In this document: positions 16,324-24,704 of the stretch, piece by piece
Layout of the letters: each line of letters starts with the position of its first letter
How positions within the stretch are numbered: position 1 is the first letter of the stretch
Position numbers and translations under genes: made by a program
From: JAYOEY01 sp038120295
Lineage (GTDB): Bacteria; Pseudomonadota; Alphaproteobacteria; MPNO01; UBA2964
DNA length: 64,000 nt
Assembly: GCA_038120295.1 (NCBI GenBank)
Contig: JAYOLL010000001.1
Location: 261,845-325,844 of the forward strand
Direction of reading: 5' to 3'
Notes under the pieces: generated by a model
What the model was told of the DNA's origin: nothing
Database searches by the model: none
The model's input: only the letters and a program-made list of their open reading frames with translations

Positions 16324-17313
16324 ATGGAAGTTACCATCGCGCTCGAAAGATACGAACGCCATGTGCCGTTCTTTACTGGCGAACTGACGCCGCCTGATGG
16401 GATCGTTCTGAAACCGCTGGAGATCGGTGAGACGTCGATGCGCCGCGACGGGATGGACAGGCATCGGCGCATGCTGCAGGACCTGGAATTCGATGTCTGC
16501 GAGATGGCGCTTGGGTCCTATATCCTCGGCCTGTCGCGCGATCCGGATTTTCCGATGGTCGGCGTGCCCGTTATCCCGCGGCGTTACTTTTCGATGAGCC
16601 AGATCTACGTCAATGCGGATGCCGGCATAGAGGGGCCGAAAGACCTGATCGGCAAGAATGTGGGGATCAACGCGTTTCAGGTGACGCTGTCGATCCTGGC
16701 AAAGGGCGACCTGAAACGCGAATACGGCGTTGCCTGGGAGGACATCAACTGGCACTGCATGCGGCCGGAGCAGCTGCCGGTGGAGTTCAAACCGGGCGTA
16801 TCGGTCCAGCGTATTCCGGAAGGCGCCAATATCGGCGATATGCTCGTGTCAGGAGAACTTGATGCGCTGATTTCGCCGCAACGGCCGGCGAGCGTGTCAG
16901 CCTCGCTGCTTGCCGCCGGAAACAGGGTGCGCCGATTGTTTCCCAACCCGAGGAAAGAAGACGAGCGTTATTTCCGGAAATACGGATTCTTTCCCGCAAT
17001 GCATCTGCTGGTGATCCGCCGCGAACTGGCGGAAAAGGCGCCTGATCTCGCTCCGGCGCTGATCGAGCTTTGGGAGGAATCCAAACGGCGGTCCTTCGAA
17101 TATTACGAGGACCCTGCCTATTCCCTGCTTGCCTGGACGTCCGACGCGTACGAGGCGCAGCAGGACAGGCTGGGAGCGGACATCTGGCCCTCTGGAGTCG
17201 CGGCCAACCGGGTCAATCTGGAAATGTTTCTGGACTACTGCGACGATCAGGGCCTGCTCGACCGCAGGCTTTCTGTTGAGGAACTGTTCTTCGAAAATGT
17301 TCGGGACAGCTGA
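16324..17313 (+). CDS. 4,5-dihydroxyphthalate decarboxylase-like protein, second copy
   Basis: This 329-residue protein is a relative of the protein at 13189, with the same length and order of motifs: ADAGIEGPKDLIGKNVGIN, the stretch KREYGV and MLVSGELDALI. It lacks a signal peptide, so a cytoplasmic enzyme of the 4,5-dihydroxyphthalate decarboxylase-like group is more likely than a transport binding protein. The ATG follows TAGGAGAAG and lies 9 bases after the cupin gene, so the two are translated from one message. Two diverged copies flanking the same small cluster suggest related substrates or consecutive steps. The reaction is inference from the family. Confidence 0.8.
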   Translation: MEVTIALERYERHVPFFTGELTPPDGIVLKPLEIGETSMRRDGMDRHRRMLQDLEFDVCEMALGSYILGLSRDPDFPMVGVPVIPRRYFSMSQIYVNADAGIEGPKDLIGKNVGINAFQVTLSILAKGDLKREYGVAWEDINWHCMRPEQLPVEFKPGVSVQRIPEGANIGDMLVSGELDALISPQRPASVSASLLAAGNRVRRLFPNPRKEDERYFRKYGFFPAMHLLVIRRELAEKAPDLAPALIELWEESKRRSFEYYEDPAYSLLAWTSDAYEAQQDRLGADIWPSGVAANRVNLEMFLDYCDDQGLLDRRLSVEELFFENVRDS

Positions 17314-17442
17314 CTGCCCGTAATTCAGGGCGTTCGTCCTGATTTCCCGAAAATTTCTTTCCGGATTTTGCGCAAATTTACCTGGCCTTAATTGCTGCCG
17401 TTTATCAACGCCGTCGCAAATGTCTGATAGCGGAGTTGGTGA

Positions 17443-18600
17443 ATGGTTCCCTTGAAACGAATTTTTGGTTTTTCCCTTTCGATGGTCATGGCGACAGCTG
17501 TGCTCGGTCAGGCGATTGCCGGCCCTGTCACCGGCAAGTCTCGCGCTGAGTGGAAAAAGGAGTACGTCCGCCCGGCCGAGACCCCGTTTCCCGAGGATAA
17601 CCCTTATTCGAAGCCCAAGGCGGAACTCGGGCACAAGCTGTTCTTTGATCCGCGGCTATCGGGCAATAACTATATTTCCTGCGGGACCTGCCATAATCCC
17701 AGCTTCGCCTGGGGTGACGGCCTGCCCAAGGGCATCGGCAACGCGATGACCGTCCTCGGTCGGCGGACGCCGACGATCCTGAATCTGGCCTGGGCGGATT
17801 CCCTTATGTGGGACGGCCGGTTCGACACGCTGGAAGAACAGGCGCTCGGTCCCATGGCCGCTGCAGTCGAAATGAACCAGCAGATGGATCAGGTCGTCGG
17901 CGAGCTTCAAGAGGTCCCTGAATACAGGGCGCTGTTCAATATTAGCTTTCCCGGCTCCGGTATTACGATCGAGAATATCGCGAAGGCTATTGCCACCTAC
18001 GAACGGACGGTGGTCAGCGGCGTAGCGCCTTTTGACCGCTGGATCGCCGGCGACGAAGACGCCATTTCTGTGTCGGCAAAACGCGGGTTCGACCTGTTCA
18101 ACGGCAAGGCCAACTGCGTTGCCTGCCATTCCGGCTGGAACTTCACCGATGGCAGTTTTCACGATATCGGGCTTGGGGACAAGGATATCGGCCGTGGAAA
18201 GGAACTTCCCGGCGTCAAGATGATGCAGCATGCTTTCAAGACGCCTACGCTTCGCAATGTGGTGGAACGCGCTCCTTACATGCATGACGGCACACTGAAG
18301 AATCTCTATTCCGTCGTCCGTCACTACAATGATGCGGGCGTGAGCCGCCCCAGCCGGTCCCAGAAAATTTTTCCGCTCAAGCTGACGGATGCGGAGATGG
18401 ACGATCTGGTCAGCTTCATGAAGATACTTAGTAGTGATGATACGCATGTTGTCCTGCCGCGCCTCCCTGCCGTTGACCAGTCTCTGGCAGGCAGCATCAA
18501 GGGCGTAGCTCCCGCTGCCGGCGGAGGTCAGGCGGTACCGTCGAAATCCGCCAAGACATGCGGCGGCGGATTTATGCACTGGGTGTCTTGCAACCAGTAG
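17443..18600 (+). CDS. di-haem cytochrome c peroxidase / MauG-family protein
   Basis: This 385-residue periplasmic protein has a signal peptide (ending near AIAGPVTG) and two c-type haem sites, Cys80-GTCH and Cys225-VACH, as in bacterial cytochrome c peroxidases and MauG. ELGHKLFFDPRLSGNNYISC is the family N-terminal signature, and APYMHDGTLKN follows the second haem. The C terminus has a low-complexity, cysteine-containing tail of about 40 residues. The protein either reduces hydrogen peroxide using small electron carriers or carries out a MauG-like oxidation. Two cupredoxins follow directly and are likely redox partners. GGAG sits seven bases before the ATG. Confidence 0.93.
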   Translation: MVPLKRIFGFSLSMVMATAVLGQAIAGPVTGKSRAEWKKEYVRPAETPFPEDNPYSKPKAELGHKLFFDPRLSGNNYISCGTCHNPSFAWGDGLPKGIGNAMTVLGRRTPTILNLAWADSLMWDGRFDTLEEQALGPMAAAVEMNQQMDQVVGELQEVPEYRALFNISFPGSGITIENIAKAIATYERTVVSGVAPFDRWIAGDEDAISVSAKRGFDLFNGKANCVACHSGWNFTDGSFHDIGLGDKDIGRGKELPGVKMMQHAFKTPTLRNVVERAPYMHDGTLKNLYSVVRHYNDAGVSRPSRSQKIFPLKLTDAEMDDLVSFMKILSSDDTHVVLPRLPAVDQSLAGSIKGVAPAAGGGQAVPSKSAKTCGGGFMHWVSCNQ

Positions 18601-18692
18601 CCGTCCCTCAAACGGAAGGCGGGCGGCACCGAACCAGCCCGTCTCCCGCTTTGCAGCAAATCGGACTTTTTCAAAGCCAAGAGGAAGATGTC

Positions 18693-19007
18693 ATGAAAAT
18701 GCGAATTGTGTTTGCCGCTGTCGCGCTCGCCTTCGGGACCGTATCGGCCAATGCAGCTGAGGTCGTCGTCGACCAGTCGGCCAAGAAATTCGACAAGAAA
18801 AAGGTCAGCATCAAGGTCGGTGACAGCATCAAGTTCACCAACTCCGACTCGATCACGCACAATGTCTATTCCCGGAAGGGAATGAAGTTCGATCTCGGCG
18901 CGCAGAAGCCCGGTGCATCGGCCAGCCAGGTGTTCGACAAGGCGGGCAAGTTCAAGGTCCGCTGCGCCATTCATCCGCGGATGAAGCTGGATGTCGAAGT
19001 CAATTAA
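18693..19007 (+). CDS. cupredoxin with amicyanin-type copper site
   Basis: This 104-residue type 1 copper protein has a signal peptide ending at about SANAA (residue 22), which leaves an 82-residue mature domain. The ligands are His56 in SITHNVYS and Cys91, His94 and Met97 in VRCAIHPRMKL. The Cys-x2-His-x2-Met spacing is that of amicyanin, not plastocyanin or pseudoazurin. The ATG is preceded by GAGGAAG. It lies 92 bases after the di-haem protein gene and should pass electrons to or from it in the periplasm. No methylamine dehydrogenase genes are nearby, so the usual amicyanin partner is absent. Confidence 0.9.
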   Translation: MKMRIVFAAVALAFGTVSANAAEVVVDQSAKKFDKKKVSIKVGDSIKFTNSDSITHNVYSRKGMKFDLGAQKPGASASQVFDKAGKFKVRCAIHPRMKLDVEVN

Positions 19008-19064
19008 CCGGTTTTCGCCGGACCGGCAGACGGCCTTCCTTTACTTTCACCTTGGGAGTCCCCC

Positions 19065-19604
19065 GTGTTGAAAACGTCAATCCGATCCCTGTCGCTCCTG
19101 GCCGTTCTGTTTGCGGCAGGCGGCGCTACGGCAGAAGAGCACATCGTTCGTATCGTGAGCGAATACGAAAACCTTCGTATGACCTTTGTGCCCAAGCACC
19201 TGACGGTCCGTTCAGGCGATACCGTCACCTGGATTAACGAGGCCGCTGAAGAACATAACGTCTTTAGCTATCCGGACGGCGTACCGAAGGGAGCGGAATA
19301 CCTGAAAAGCCCGATAATGACCAAGGCCGGCGAGAAGTGGTCGTACACATTCCGTACCGCGGGTACCTATGAGTATCACTGCATTCCCCATCTTCCGATG
19401 GGCATGCATGGGCAGGTGGTGGTCGACCGCCCTTCGAAGGCAGGCGAGTTTCACAAGCCGTCCCGCGCCGAGATCAACGACTATCGCGCCCAGCTCGAAA
19501 AATACTTCGATGAGGACGAATTCAAGTTTCGGCCGAGATCCGGAAGGCATAAGCGCCAGAAGGCCGATGCGGGTCATGCAGCGGGGCACGGCAAGCATCA
19601 CTGA
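19065..19604 (+). CDS. cupredoxin with pseudoazurin-type copper site and basic tail
   Basis: This 179-residue secreted cupredoxin has a signal peptide (SIRSLSLLAVLFAAGGATA). The copper ligands are His64 in EEHNVFS and Cys106, His109 and Met114 in YHCIPHLPMGM, a Cys-x2-His-x4-Met spacing as in pseudoazurin and plastocyanin. A C-terminal extension of about 55 residues follows, first acidic and then rich in Lys, Arg and His (ending GHGKHH). The start is GTG at 19065 with GGGAG at the right distance. The gene is third in the row after the di-haem protein and the amicyanin-like cupredoxin, so the three probably form one periplasmic electron-transfer unit. Confidence 0.9.
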   Translation: MLKTSIRSLSLLAVLFAAGGATAEEHIVRIVSEYENLRMTFVPKHLTVRSGDTVTWINEAAEEHNVFSYPDGVPKGAEYLKSPIMTKAGEKWSYTFRTAGTYEYHCIPHLPMGMHGQVVVDRPSKAGEFHKPSRAEINDYRAQLEKYFDEDEFKFRPRSGRHKRQKADAGHAAGHGKHH

Positions 19605-19649
19605 CGCCTCATACCGAGACGGGAATCAAGTGTTAGGGAAGCCCATGTC

Positions 19650-21296
19650 GTGGGTCAGGAGATGACTATTCCGCGAAAACTCCTGGGTGCTTTCGGGGTC
19701 CTGATTGCTCTGGCGGGGCTTCAGGGAGGCTTCTCGATCAAGACTATTTCCGGAACCGGGGCTCTCGTCGCGACGACTTATGAAAAATCCCTGATGCTCA
19801 TCAATTTTGTCCGGTCCGCAGAGGGAAATTTTCTTATGGCCAAATCCCTGCTTCAGGCGCAACACTCTAACGGGAGCGGTCTCCAGAATGAGATTGGGGC
19901 GACGGTCAAAAAATTCGGTGAAGATCTTGAGATCGTCGCCGAACGGGCGACGACGAGCCGAACAAAAGCGCTGGTCGCTGATCTCGTCAATCTCCGCGAA
20001 GAATGGAGCAAGACCATCCTGGCAGCGGCTACGGATATGTCCAACGGACAGCTTTCGGAAAAAACCGAAGCACTTTCCTTGGTCCTTTCGGCCAAACTCG
20101 ATTCCTTGATCGTGTTCTCTCTGGAAGATGGGTACAACTTCCGGAAAGAAGCCGGAAAGAAGGTCGAGAATGCTCTCCAGCTCAACATAGCTGCGGCGGG
20201 GGCGGTTGCCCTGCTTGGAGTGCTGATTGCCAGCCTGATGGGTCTCACGATCAGCAGGCCGATTAATCGAATTACCGATACGACCATAAAGCTTGCCGAA
20301 GGTGCTATCGACCTCGAGATTCCCGAAGCGCATCGCAAAGACGAAATCGGAAAGATTGCGGCGGCGCTGGCAGTCTTCAAGGACGGCGTTCTCGAACGGC
20401 GCGAAATGACGGCGCGTAACGAAGAATCTGCCCGAAAGGACCGTGAACGGGCTGCGGCAATCGAAAGTTCTGTCGCGGAGTTCGAAGAAGAAGTTACGTC
20501 AATGCTAGCGACCATCGAAAAATCAATGGGTGATTTAACGCGTTCGACTGAGGGCATGATCCACCTGTCGGCGGAATCGAACAAGCATTCGTTCAGTGCC
20601 GTGTCGGCATCGGAAAAGGTGTCGGATCGCATACAGTCGGTTGCTTCCGCGACTGACGAACTGTCCGCTTCTGTGGCAGATGTCGGAAAGAGGGTTTCCG
20701 AGGCACGCAGGATTGCCGTCGCCGCAGTATCGGAGGTCGCGCAGGCGAACGGGAAAATTCATGGTCTTGCAGAAGCCGCGCAAAAGATCGGCGATGTTGT
20801 CGACATGATCAACGATATTGCTGCGCAAACGAATCTGCTGGCGTTGAATGCGACGATCGAGGCGGCCCGCGCCGGCGAGGCAGGCAAGGGCTTCGCCGTT
20901 GTGGCGTCGGAGGTCAAGTCGCTCGCGACCCAGACGGCGAAAGCGACGGAGGAAATAGCCGGTCAGGTTTCCGGGATTCAGGGCGTCACCGGAGAGGCCG
21001 TGACCGCAATCGACGGCATTTCCGAAATCATCCGTCAGATCAACGAAATTTCCAACGATATAACGACGTCGATCCAGGACCAGAATTCGTCGACGGTGGA
21101 AATCGCCGGAAATATTCAGGAAGCCGCTTCCGGAACCCGCGAGGTGACCGGCAGCATCGGCGACGTCAATTCTGCCGCGGCGGAAACCGGGAACACCGCG
21201 TCCACCGTTCTGAATTCAGCCACGGTGCTGTCAGATCAGGCGTCGATGCTGCGCGGCCGGATCGGAGAATTCCTTCAGACGATAAAAGCCGCCTGA
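19650..21296 (+). CDS. methyl-accepting chemotaxis protein
   Basis: This protein of about 545 residues is a transmembrane chemoreceptor. Helix 1 covers about residues 10-30, a periplasmic helical sensor about 30-180, helix 2 is AGAVALLGVLIASLMGLTIS, then a HAMP domain (about 200-255, with RPINRITDTTIKLAEGAIDL) and the cytoplasmic signalling coiled coil. The hairpin tip that binds CheA and CheW is clear: DIAAQTNLLALNATIEAARA near residue 385-405. The start is GTG at 19650 or ATG at 19662; the first has AGGGA at about 11 bases, while the AGGAG before the second touches it. The ligand is unknown. No other chemotaxis genes are in the window. Confidence 0.93.
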   Translation: MGQEMTIPRKLLGAFGVLIALAGLQGGFSIKTISGTGALVATTYEKSLMLINFVRSAEGNFLMAKSLLQAQHSNGSGLQNEIGATVKKFGEDLEIVAERATTSRTKALVADLVNLREEWSKTILAAATDMSNGQLSEKTEALSLVLSAKLDSLIVFSLEDGYNFRKEAGKKVENALQLNIAAAGAVALLGVLIASLMGLTISRPINRITDTTIKLAEGAIDLEIPEAHRKDEIGKIAAALAVFKDGVLERREMTARNEESARKDRERAAAIESSVAEFEEEVTSMLATIEKSMGDLTRSTEGMIHLSAESNKHSFSAVSASEKVSDRIQSVASATDELSASVADVGKRVSEARRIAVAAVSEVAQANGKIHGLAEAAQKIGDVVDMINDIAAQTNLLALNATIEAARAGEAGKGFAVVASEVKSLATQTAKATEEIAGQVSGIQGVTGEAVTAIDGISEIIRQINEISNDITTSIQDQNSSTVEIAGNIQEAASGTREVTGSIGDVNSAAAETGNTASTVLNSATVLSDQASMLRGRIGEFLQTIKAA

Positions 21297-21304
21297 GCGG
21301 AACG

Positions 21305-21940
21305 TCAGTATAGTTCGCCTGGTATCCGCCTGGCGTATTCCGCATCGTAGCGTTCGGCGTCCTTATCGCCGCCGCCGGTACGGAACGCCGCAAAGGTGCC
21401 GCTGGTTGGAATACCCTCTGGCGGATTGAGGCCAGCATCCCAGAAATCGGAGCGGATCAATGCCTTCGGGCAGTGGTGGAAGGCCTGCTCGACCGTGACG
21501 ACCGTGACGGAGCGGGGCAACTTTCCCTGGGCTTCGCAAAGTTTCATCAGGTCGGGATCGGTAGTGATCCGGGCGTTGCCGTTGACCCGGTAGGTGACGT
21601 TGCTGCCCGGCACGATGAAAATCAGCCCGACCTTCGGGTTCTTGAGGATATTCTTCAGCCCGTCGAGTCGGTTATTGCCCGGTCGATCGGGAACCAGTAG
21701 GGTGCGCTCGTCGAGCATCTTCACGAAACCGGGGGCGTCTCCCTTGGGCGAACAGTCGATCCCGTCTTCCGTCGCCGTTGCCATGATCAGAAAGGGAGCG
21801 GACTCGATGATCTTTCGCCCCGGTTCCGTGACGTAATCCGTTTCCTTAAGCAGCACTGCTTCCTTGGGCGCCGGGTACAGGTCCGCGAGCGCTTCAAGCG
21901 TCGTGACTGCGTGTGCGTCGTGCCGGGAAATCGTGTCCAT
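21305..21940 (-). CDS. PPOX-class FMN flavoprotein (MSMEG_1061-type)
   Basis: This 211-residue protein has the split-barrel fold of pyridoxamine 5'-phosphate oxidase-like flavoproteins. IIESAPFLIMATATEDGIDCSPKGD is the N-terminal FMN-binding region, followed by VPDRPGNNRLDGLKNILKN and FIVPGSNVTYRVNGNARIT, the pattern of the MSMEG_1061-like subgroup. Members bind FMN or F420, and physiological substrates are mostly unknown. It is a single gene, convergent with the chemoreceptor gene with 8 bases between them, and there is no obvious link to its neighbours. Confidence 0.87.
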   Translation of the reverse strand: MDTISRHDAHAVTTLEALADLYPAPKEAVLLKETDYVTEPGRKIIESAPFLIMATATEDGIDCSPKGDAPGFVKMLDERTLLVPDRPGNNRLDGLKNILKNPKVGLIFIVPGSNVTYRVNGNARITTDPDLMKLCEAQGKLPRSVTVVTVEQAFHHCPKALIRSDFWDAGLNPPEGIPTSGTFAAFRTGGGDKDAERYDAEYARRIPGELY

Positions 21941-21985
21941 TTGCCATTCTCCGTCGCTTATGACGGAGAGGATATAGCAAAAGTG

Positions 21986-22360
21986 TCAGTCGTCCTTTAC
22001 GAAATCGAACGCTTCGCCGGCGGGAGCGTAGATCTCGTATATCTCGAACGGCGCATCGGACACGTTCCGCAGTGAATGTTTCGCCCCTGCGGGAATGTAT
22101 ATCACGTCGTCTTCCCGGATGGTGTAGGTCTCTCCCTCAACCACCAGCTTTCCCTCGCCGGTTTTGACGATATAGACGTTGTCAGCCTTCGAATGATGGT
22201 GATAGCTGCCGCCGGGTTCCTTCGCGTCCAGCCGGTTGAGGTGAACGTCGAGCGCTGTCGCGCCGATATCGGTGTTGACGAAGCGAAGCTGCGAGCCGCG
22301 TCCGCCTTTCATGGGCACGGTTTCGGCTTCTCCGGCGCGGATGATTTTCAGTTCAGCCAT
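21986..22360 (-). CDS. single-domain cupin protein
   Basis: This 124-residue cupin has metal motif 1 SYHHHSKADNVYIVKTGEG and motif 2 DDVIYIPAGAKHSLRN. It is related to the cupin at 15901: both end in EIYAPAG followed by an acidic tail. I chose the ATG at 22360, which has AGGAA nine bases upstream, over a TTG two codons earlier. Its start lies inside the last codons of the nickel/cobalt permease gene, so translation is coupled. It is the last gene of the UbiD, EutA-like, permease and cupin run. The reaction or ligand is unknown. Confidence 0.87.
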   Translation of the reverse strand: MAELKIIRAGEAETVPMKGGRGSQLRFVNTDIGATALDVHLNRLDAKEPGGSYHHHSKADNVYIVKTGEGKLVVEGETYTIREDDVIYIPAGAKHSLRNVSDAPFEIYEIYAPAGEAFDFVKDD

Positions 22361-23075
22361 TTCCAAGAATTCCTGCGATAGAGGGTGCCGTCTCGAAGAC
22401 GATCAGGATACCGAAGACAACGGTCGCTAGCCCTATTGCGGCATTGAAGCCGTTGAAGCTCCATTTAGCATAGCGCGCGGAGGCGCGAAGCGGCAGCGCA
22501 ATGGTGAAGGACAGGATGGCCATGCCGATCATTGAACCGGCCCCGAACAGCGCCACGTAAATCAGTACCGTCAGCATGTCTCCCTGTTCCGTCACGGCGA
22601 GCAGCAGAAGGGCTGCGGAGCCCGCCAGCCCGTGCATGAGGCCGACCATCAGCGCGCGCGTCGGCAGACCTCGCGGATGACGATGGCTATGCGCGACTTC
22701 GTCATGCGGTGCGTCCTTGCTGTGACTGTGCAAATGAAGGTGATAGCCGTCTTCATCATGGCTGTGGCCGTGCAGATGCATTTTTTTCGCTATCGCCCGG
22801 CGGATCACGTCGCCGCCGAGGGCGATCAGCATCAGCCCGACGATGAATTCGGCGATCGATGCAAGCTGTTCGGGGAAGCCGATATCCATCGCCAGTACGA
22901 CGGCGCAGACGACGAACAGCATGATCGTATGGCCGAGGCCCCAGGCAATGCCGGTGCGGACAGTTTCGGAAGTAGATCGGCTCCTGGTAGCAAGGCTGGC
23001 CACAGCGGCCAGATGATCCGCGTCCAGCGCGTGGCGCAGGCCGAGAAGAAATCCGATGACAAAAATGTAGAGCAA
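22353..23075 (-). CDS. nickel/cobalt permease (NicO/RcnA/UreH-like)
   Basis: This 240-residue membrane protein carries the nickel/cobalt permease signature RHALDADHLAA at residues 14-24, with the conserved His15, Asp18, Asp20 and His21, and GLGHTIMLF in the next helix. A histidine-rich cytoplasmic loop (about residues 98-133, with HLHGHSHDEDGYHLHLHSHS) should bind metal. Six hydrophobic segments are visible. The start appears to be TTG at 23075, three bases after the stop of the EutA-like gene, so the two are translated together. The metal could be nickel or cobalt. Because EutA-type proteins act on cobalamin enzymes, cobalt is attractive, but this is inference. Confidence 0.88.
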   Translation of the reverse strand: MLYIFVIGFLLGLRHALDADHLAAVASLATRSRSTSETVRTGIAWGLGHTIMLFVVCAVVLAMDIGFPEQLASIAEFIVGLMLIALGGDVIRRAIAKKMHLHGHSHDEDGYHLHLHSHSKDAPHDEVAHSHRHPRGLPTRALMVGLMHGLAGSAALLLLAVTEQGDMLTVLIYVALFGAGSMIGMAILSFTIALPLRASARYAKWSFNGFNAAIGLATVVFGILIVFETAPSIAGILGNG

Positions 23076-23078
23076 GAG

Positions 23079-24602
23079 TCAGGCCTGCCCGGGCTGGGTA
23101 AACAGCAGCGATTTGATGATCAGCGGCACGACGCGCGATTCCGGGATCATCTCGCCGACATCGATAAAGTCGAACTCGCGCAGCTGGACATTGTCGATGG
23201 AAATCACCTCGCCCTTCACGCAAAGCTCGCGGACAAGGATATTGCCGATTGTCTTGCCAGCGTCTCCGTCCATAACGATGATCAGCGGCAGGGATTCATC
23301 GGCTACCGTATTTGGCAGGCCCTGGCAGATTCCGCTCGCCAGAGCATGCAGCCGCGCATGCAGCGGGTCGCCGCCCCAGCGGAAGGCAATGGCGAGGTGC
23401 TGTTCGCCTTCGGTCATGTCGAGCCGCGTATGGGCCGCGGCGATGTGATCGGAAACGTCCTGCGCCGTGAAGTCGACCGTCAGGTCGATGTCGAGATGGG
23501 CGACCGGTACATTGCGGATCGGAAGCTGCTCGGGGTTTGAGATAAAGATCGTGTTTCCGCTGACCTGGACGGTGAACTGGGACGCGCCCACGACGGTGGC
23601 GCGGATGCCCTGACCCGGGTCGTAGACAGGGTGCGGTATGCGCTTGTGGCCCAGCGCATGGCGAAGTTCATGGGCCAGCGACTTGCCGAGATCGCCGTGG
23701 TCTTCGGTTTCGCGCTCATAGATGAATTCCGATACGCCGCCCGAAAAGGTAATCGCGTCGATCGCCGGATCCCTGGGAAGGTGTTCGGTCAGGGACAGGG
23801 CCTGACAGAGTGAATCGTCCGGTTCCCGGTTGGCGTAGGCGACGATCACTTCGACCATGCGTTTGATGATCGCCTTGCGGTCGTCGTTGGACAGCTTTTC
23901 GCCAAGCTCCAGCGAAATGCCGATATCGTCGGCGATCTGGCGCGCAGGACCTTCGATCCGGTTCATCCTGCCGTCTTCGTCGAACGCGATGAGGCGTCCG
24001 CCGACCGCGAAGGCAGAAGTGGCCAGCAGGCGACCGCCGTGGCACAGGCCGAGCTTCACCGTGCCGCCGCCGACGTCGATATTGAGGATAGTCTTGTGAT
24101 CCTGTCGCGAGACGGCAACCGCGCCGGAGCCGTTGGCCGCCATCAGCGCTTCCAGATGGTGGCCGGCCGACGCGCAGACGAACTTGCCGGATTCCTCCGC
24201 GAACAGGTCGGCGATGGCCCGGGCGTTCTCGCGTTTCAGCGCTTCGCCCGTCAGGATGACCGCGCCTGTATCGATGTCGTCGGGCTCCAGCCTGGCTTCC
24301 CTGTAGGCGTTGCTGAAGAAGCGCTGAAGCTCGTCCGAATCGATGGTGTTGCCTGTCTGGTAGGGCGTCAGAAGGATCGGAGAGCGCCACAGGACCTCCC
24401 GGTTCACCACCACGAAACGGCTGGACAGCCCTTCCGAGAGACGCTGCAGGTGAACCTTCGAGAACATCAGGTGCGAGGTGGAGGAGCCGACATCGACGCC
24501 GACCGTGGTCAGTTCGACATTATCCTGGTTCCAGATGGTCTCCGCCATCTCCTGTTCCTGCTCCGGCGTCATGTGCAGGTGTTCGAATTCCAGGTCGTGC
24601 AC
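23079..24602 (-). CDS. eutA: EutA-like reactivating factor (ASKHA ATPase)
   Basis: This 507-residue protein resembles EutA, the ATP-dependent reactivating factor of adenosylcobalamin-dependent ethanolamine ammonia-lyase, an actin/Hsp70-like ATPase. The phosphate-1 loop is VGVDVGSSTSHLMFS (residues 34-48), phosphate-2 is ILNIDVGGGTVKLGLCHGG (about 170-188), and ITFSGGVSEFIYE is the adenosine-site region. The start GTG is preceded by AGGAATAGGAC. No eutB or eutC, no microcompartment gene and no cobalamin synthesis gene is in the window; instead a UbiD decarboxylase lies upstream and a nickel/cobalt permease directly downstream. It may therefore serve another enzyme. The family is well supported; the partner is open. 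Confidence 0.85.
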   Translation of the reverse strand: MHDLEFEHLHMTPEQEQEMAETIWNQDNVELTTVGVDVGSSTSHLMFSKVHLQRLSEGLSSRFVVVNREVLWRSPILLTPYQTGNTIDSDELQRFFSNAYREARLEPDDIDTGAVILTGEALKRENARAIADLFAEESGKFVCASAGHHLEALMAANGSGAVAVSRQDHKTILNIDVGGGTVKLGLCHGGRLLATSAFAVGGRLIAFDEDGRMNRIEGPARQIADDIGISLELGEKLSNDDRKAIIKRMVEVIVAYANREPDDSLCQALSLTEHLPRDPAIDAITFSGGVSEFIYERETEDHGDLGKSLAHELRHALGHKRIPHPVYDPGQGIRATVVGASQFTVQVSGNTIFISNPEQLPIRNVPVAHLDIDLTVDFTAQDVSDHIAAAHTRLDMTEGEQHLAIAFRWGGDPLHARLHALASGICQGLPNTVADESLPLIIVMDGDAGKTIGNILVRELCVKGEVISIDNVQLREFDFIDVGEMIPESRVVPLIIKSLLFTQPGQA

Positions 24603-24632
24603 GTCCTATTCCTTTTCTTCGCATTGCTGCGG

Positions 24633-24662
24633 ACGAGCGGCGGGTGAAGCCCCGCCGCTCGT
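24633..24662 (-). promoter_or_regulatory. intergenic hairpin between ubiD-like and eutA-like genes
   Basis: ACGAGCGGCGGG (24633-24644) and CCCGCCGCTCGT (24651-24662) are perfect 12-base complementary arms with a six-base loop. The hairpin follows the UbiD stop and precedes the EutA-like start. There is no T-run on the transcribed strand, so it looks like a processing or 3'-stabilising element that would set different mRNA levels for the two genes, not a full terminator. Confidence 0.5.
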
Positions 24663-24704
24663 TGATGCCTTCTGCGGCGCTGTCGCCCGGCCTATGCGTC
24701 CGGC

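Noticed and set aside
17443..19604. Methylamine utilisation operon
   Set aside because: Although MauG-like and amicyanin-like proteins are present, no mauA, mauB or other mau genes occur in the window.
23079..24602. Ethanolamine utilisation operon
   Set aside because: Only an EutA-like protein is present. There is no EutB/EutC, EutT or shell protein gene.
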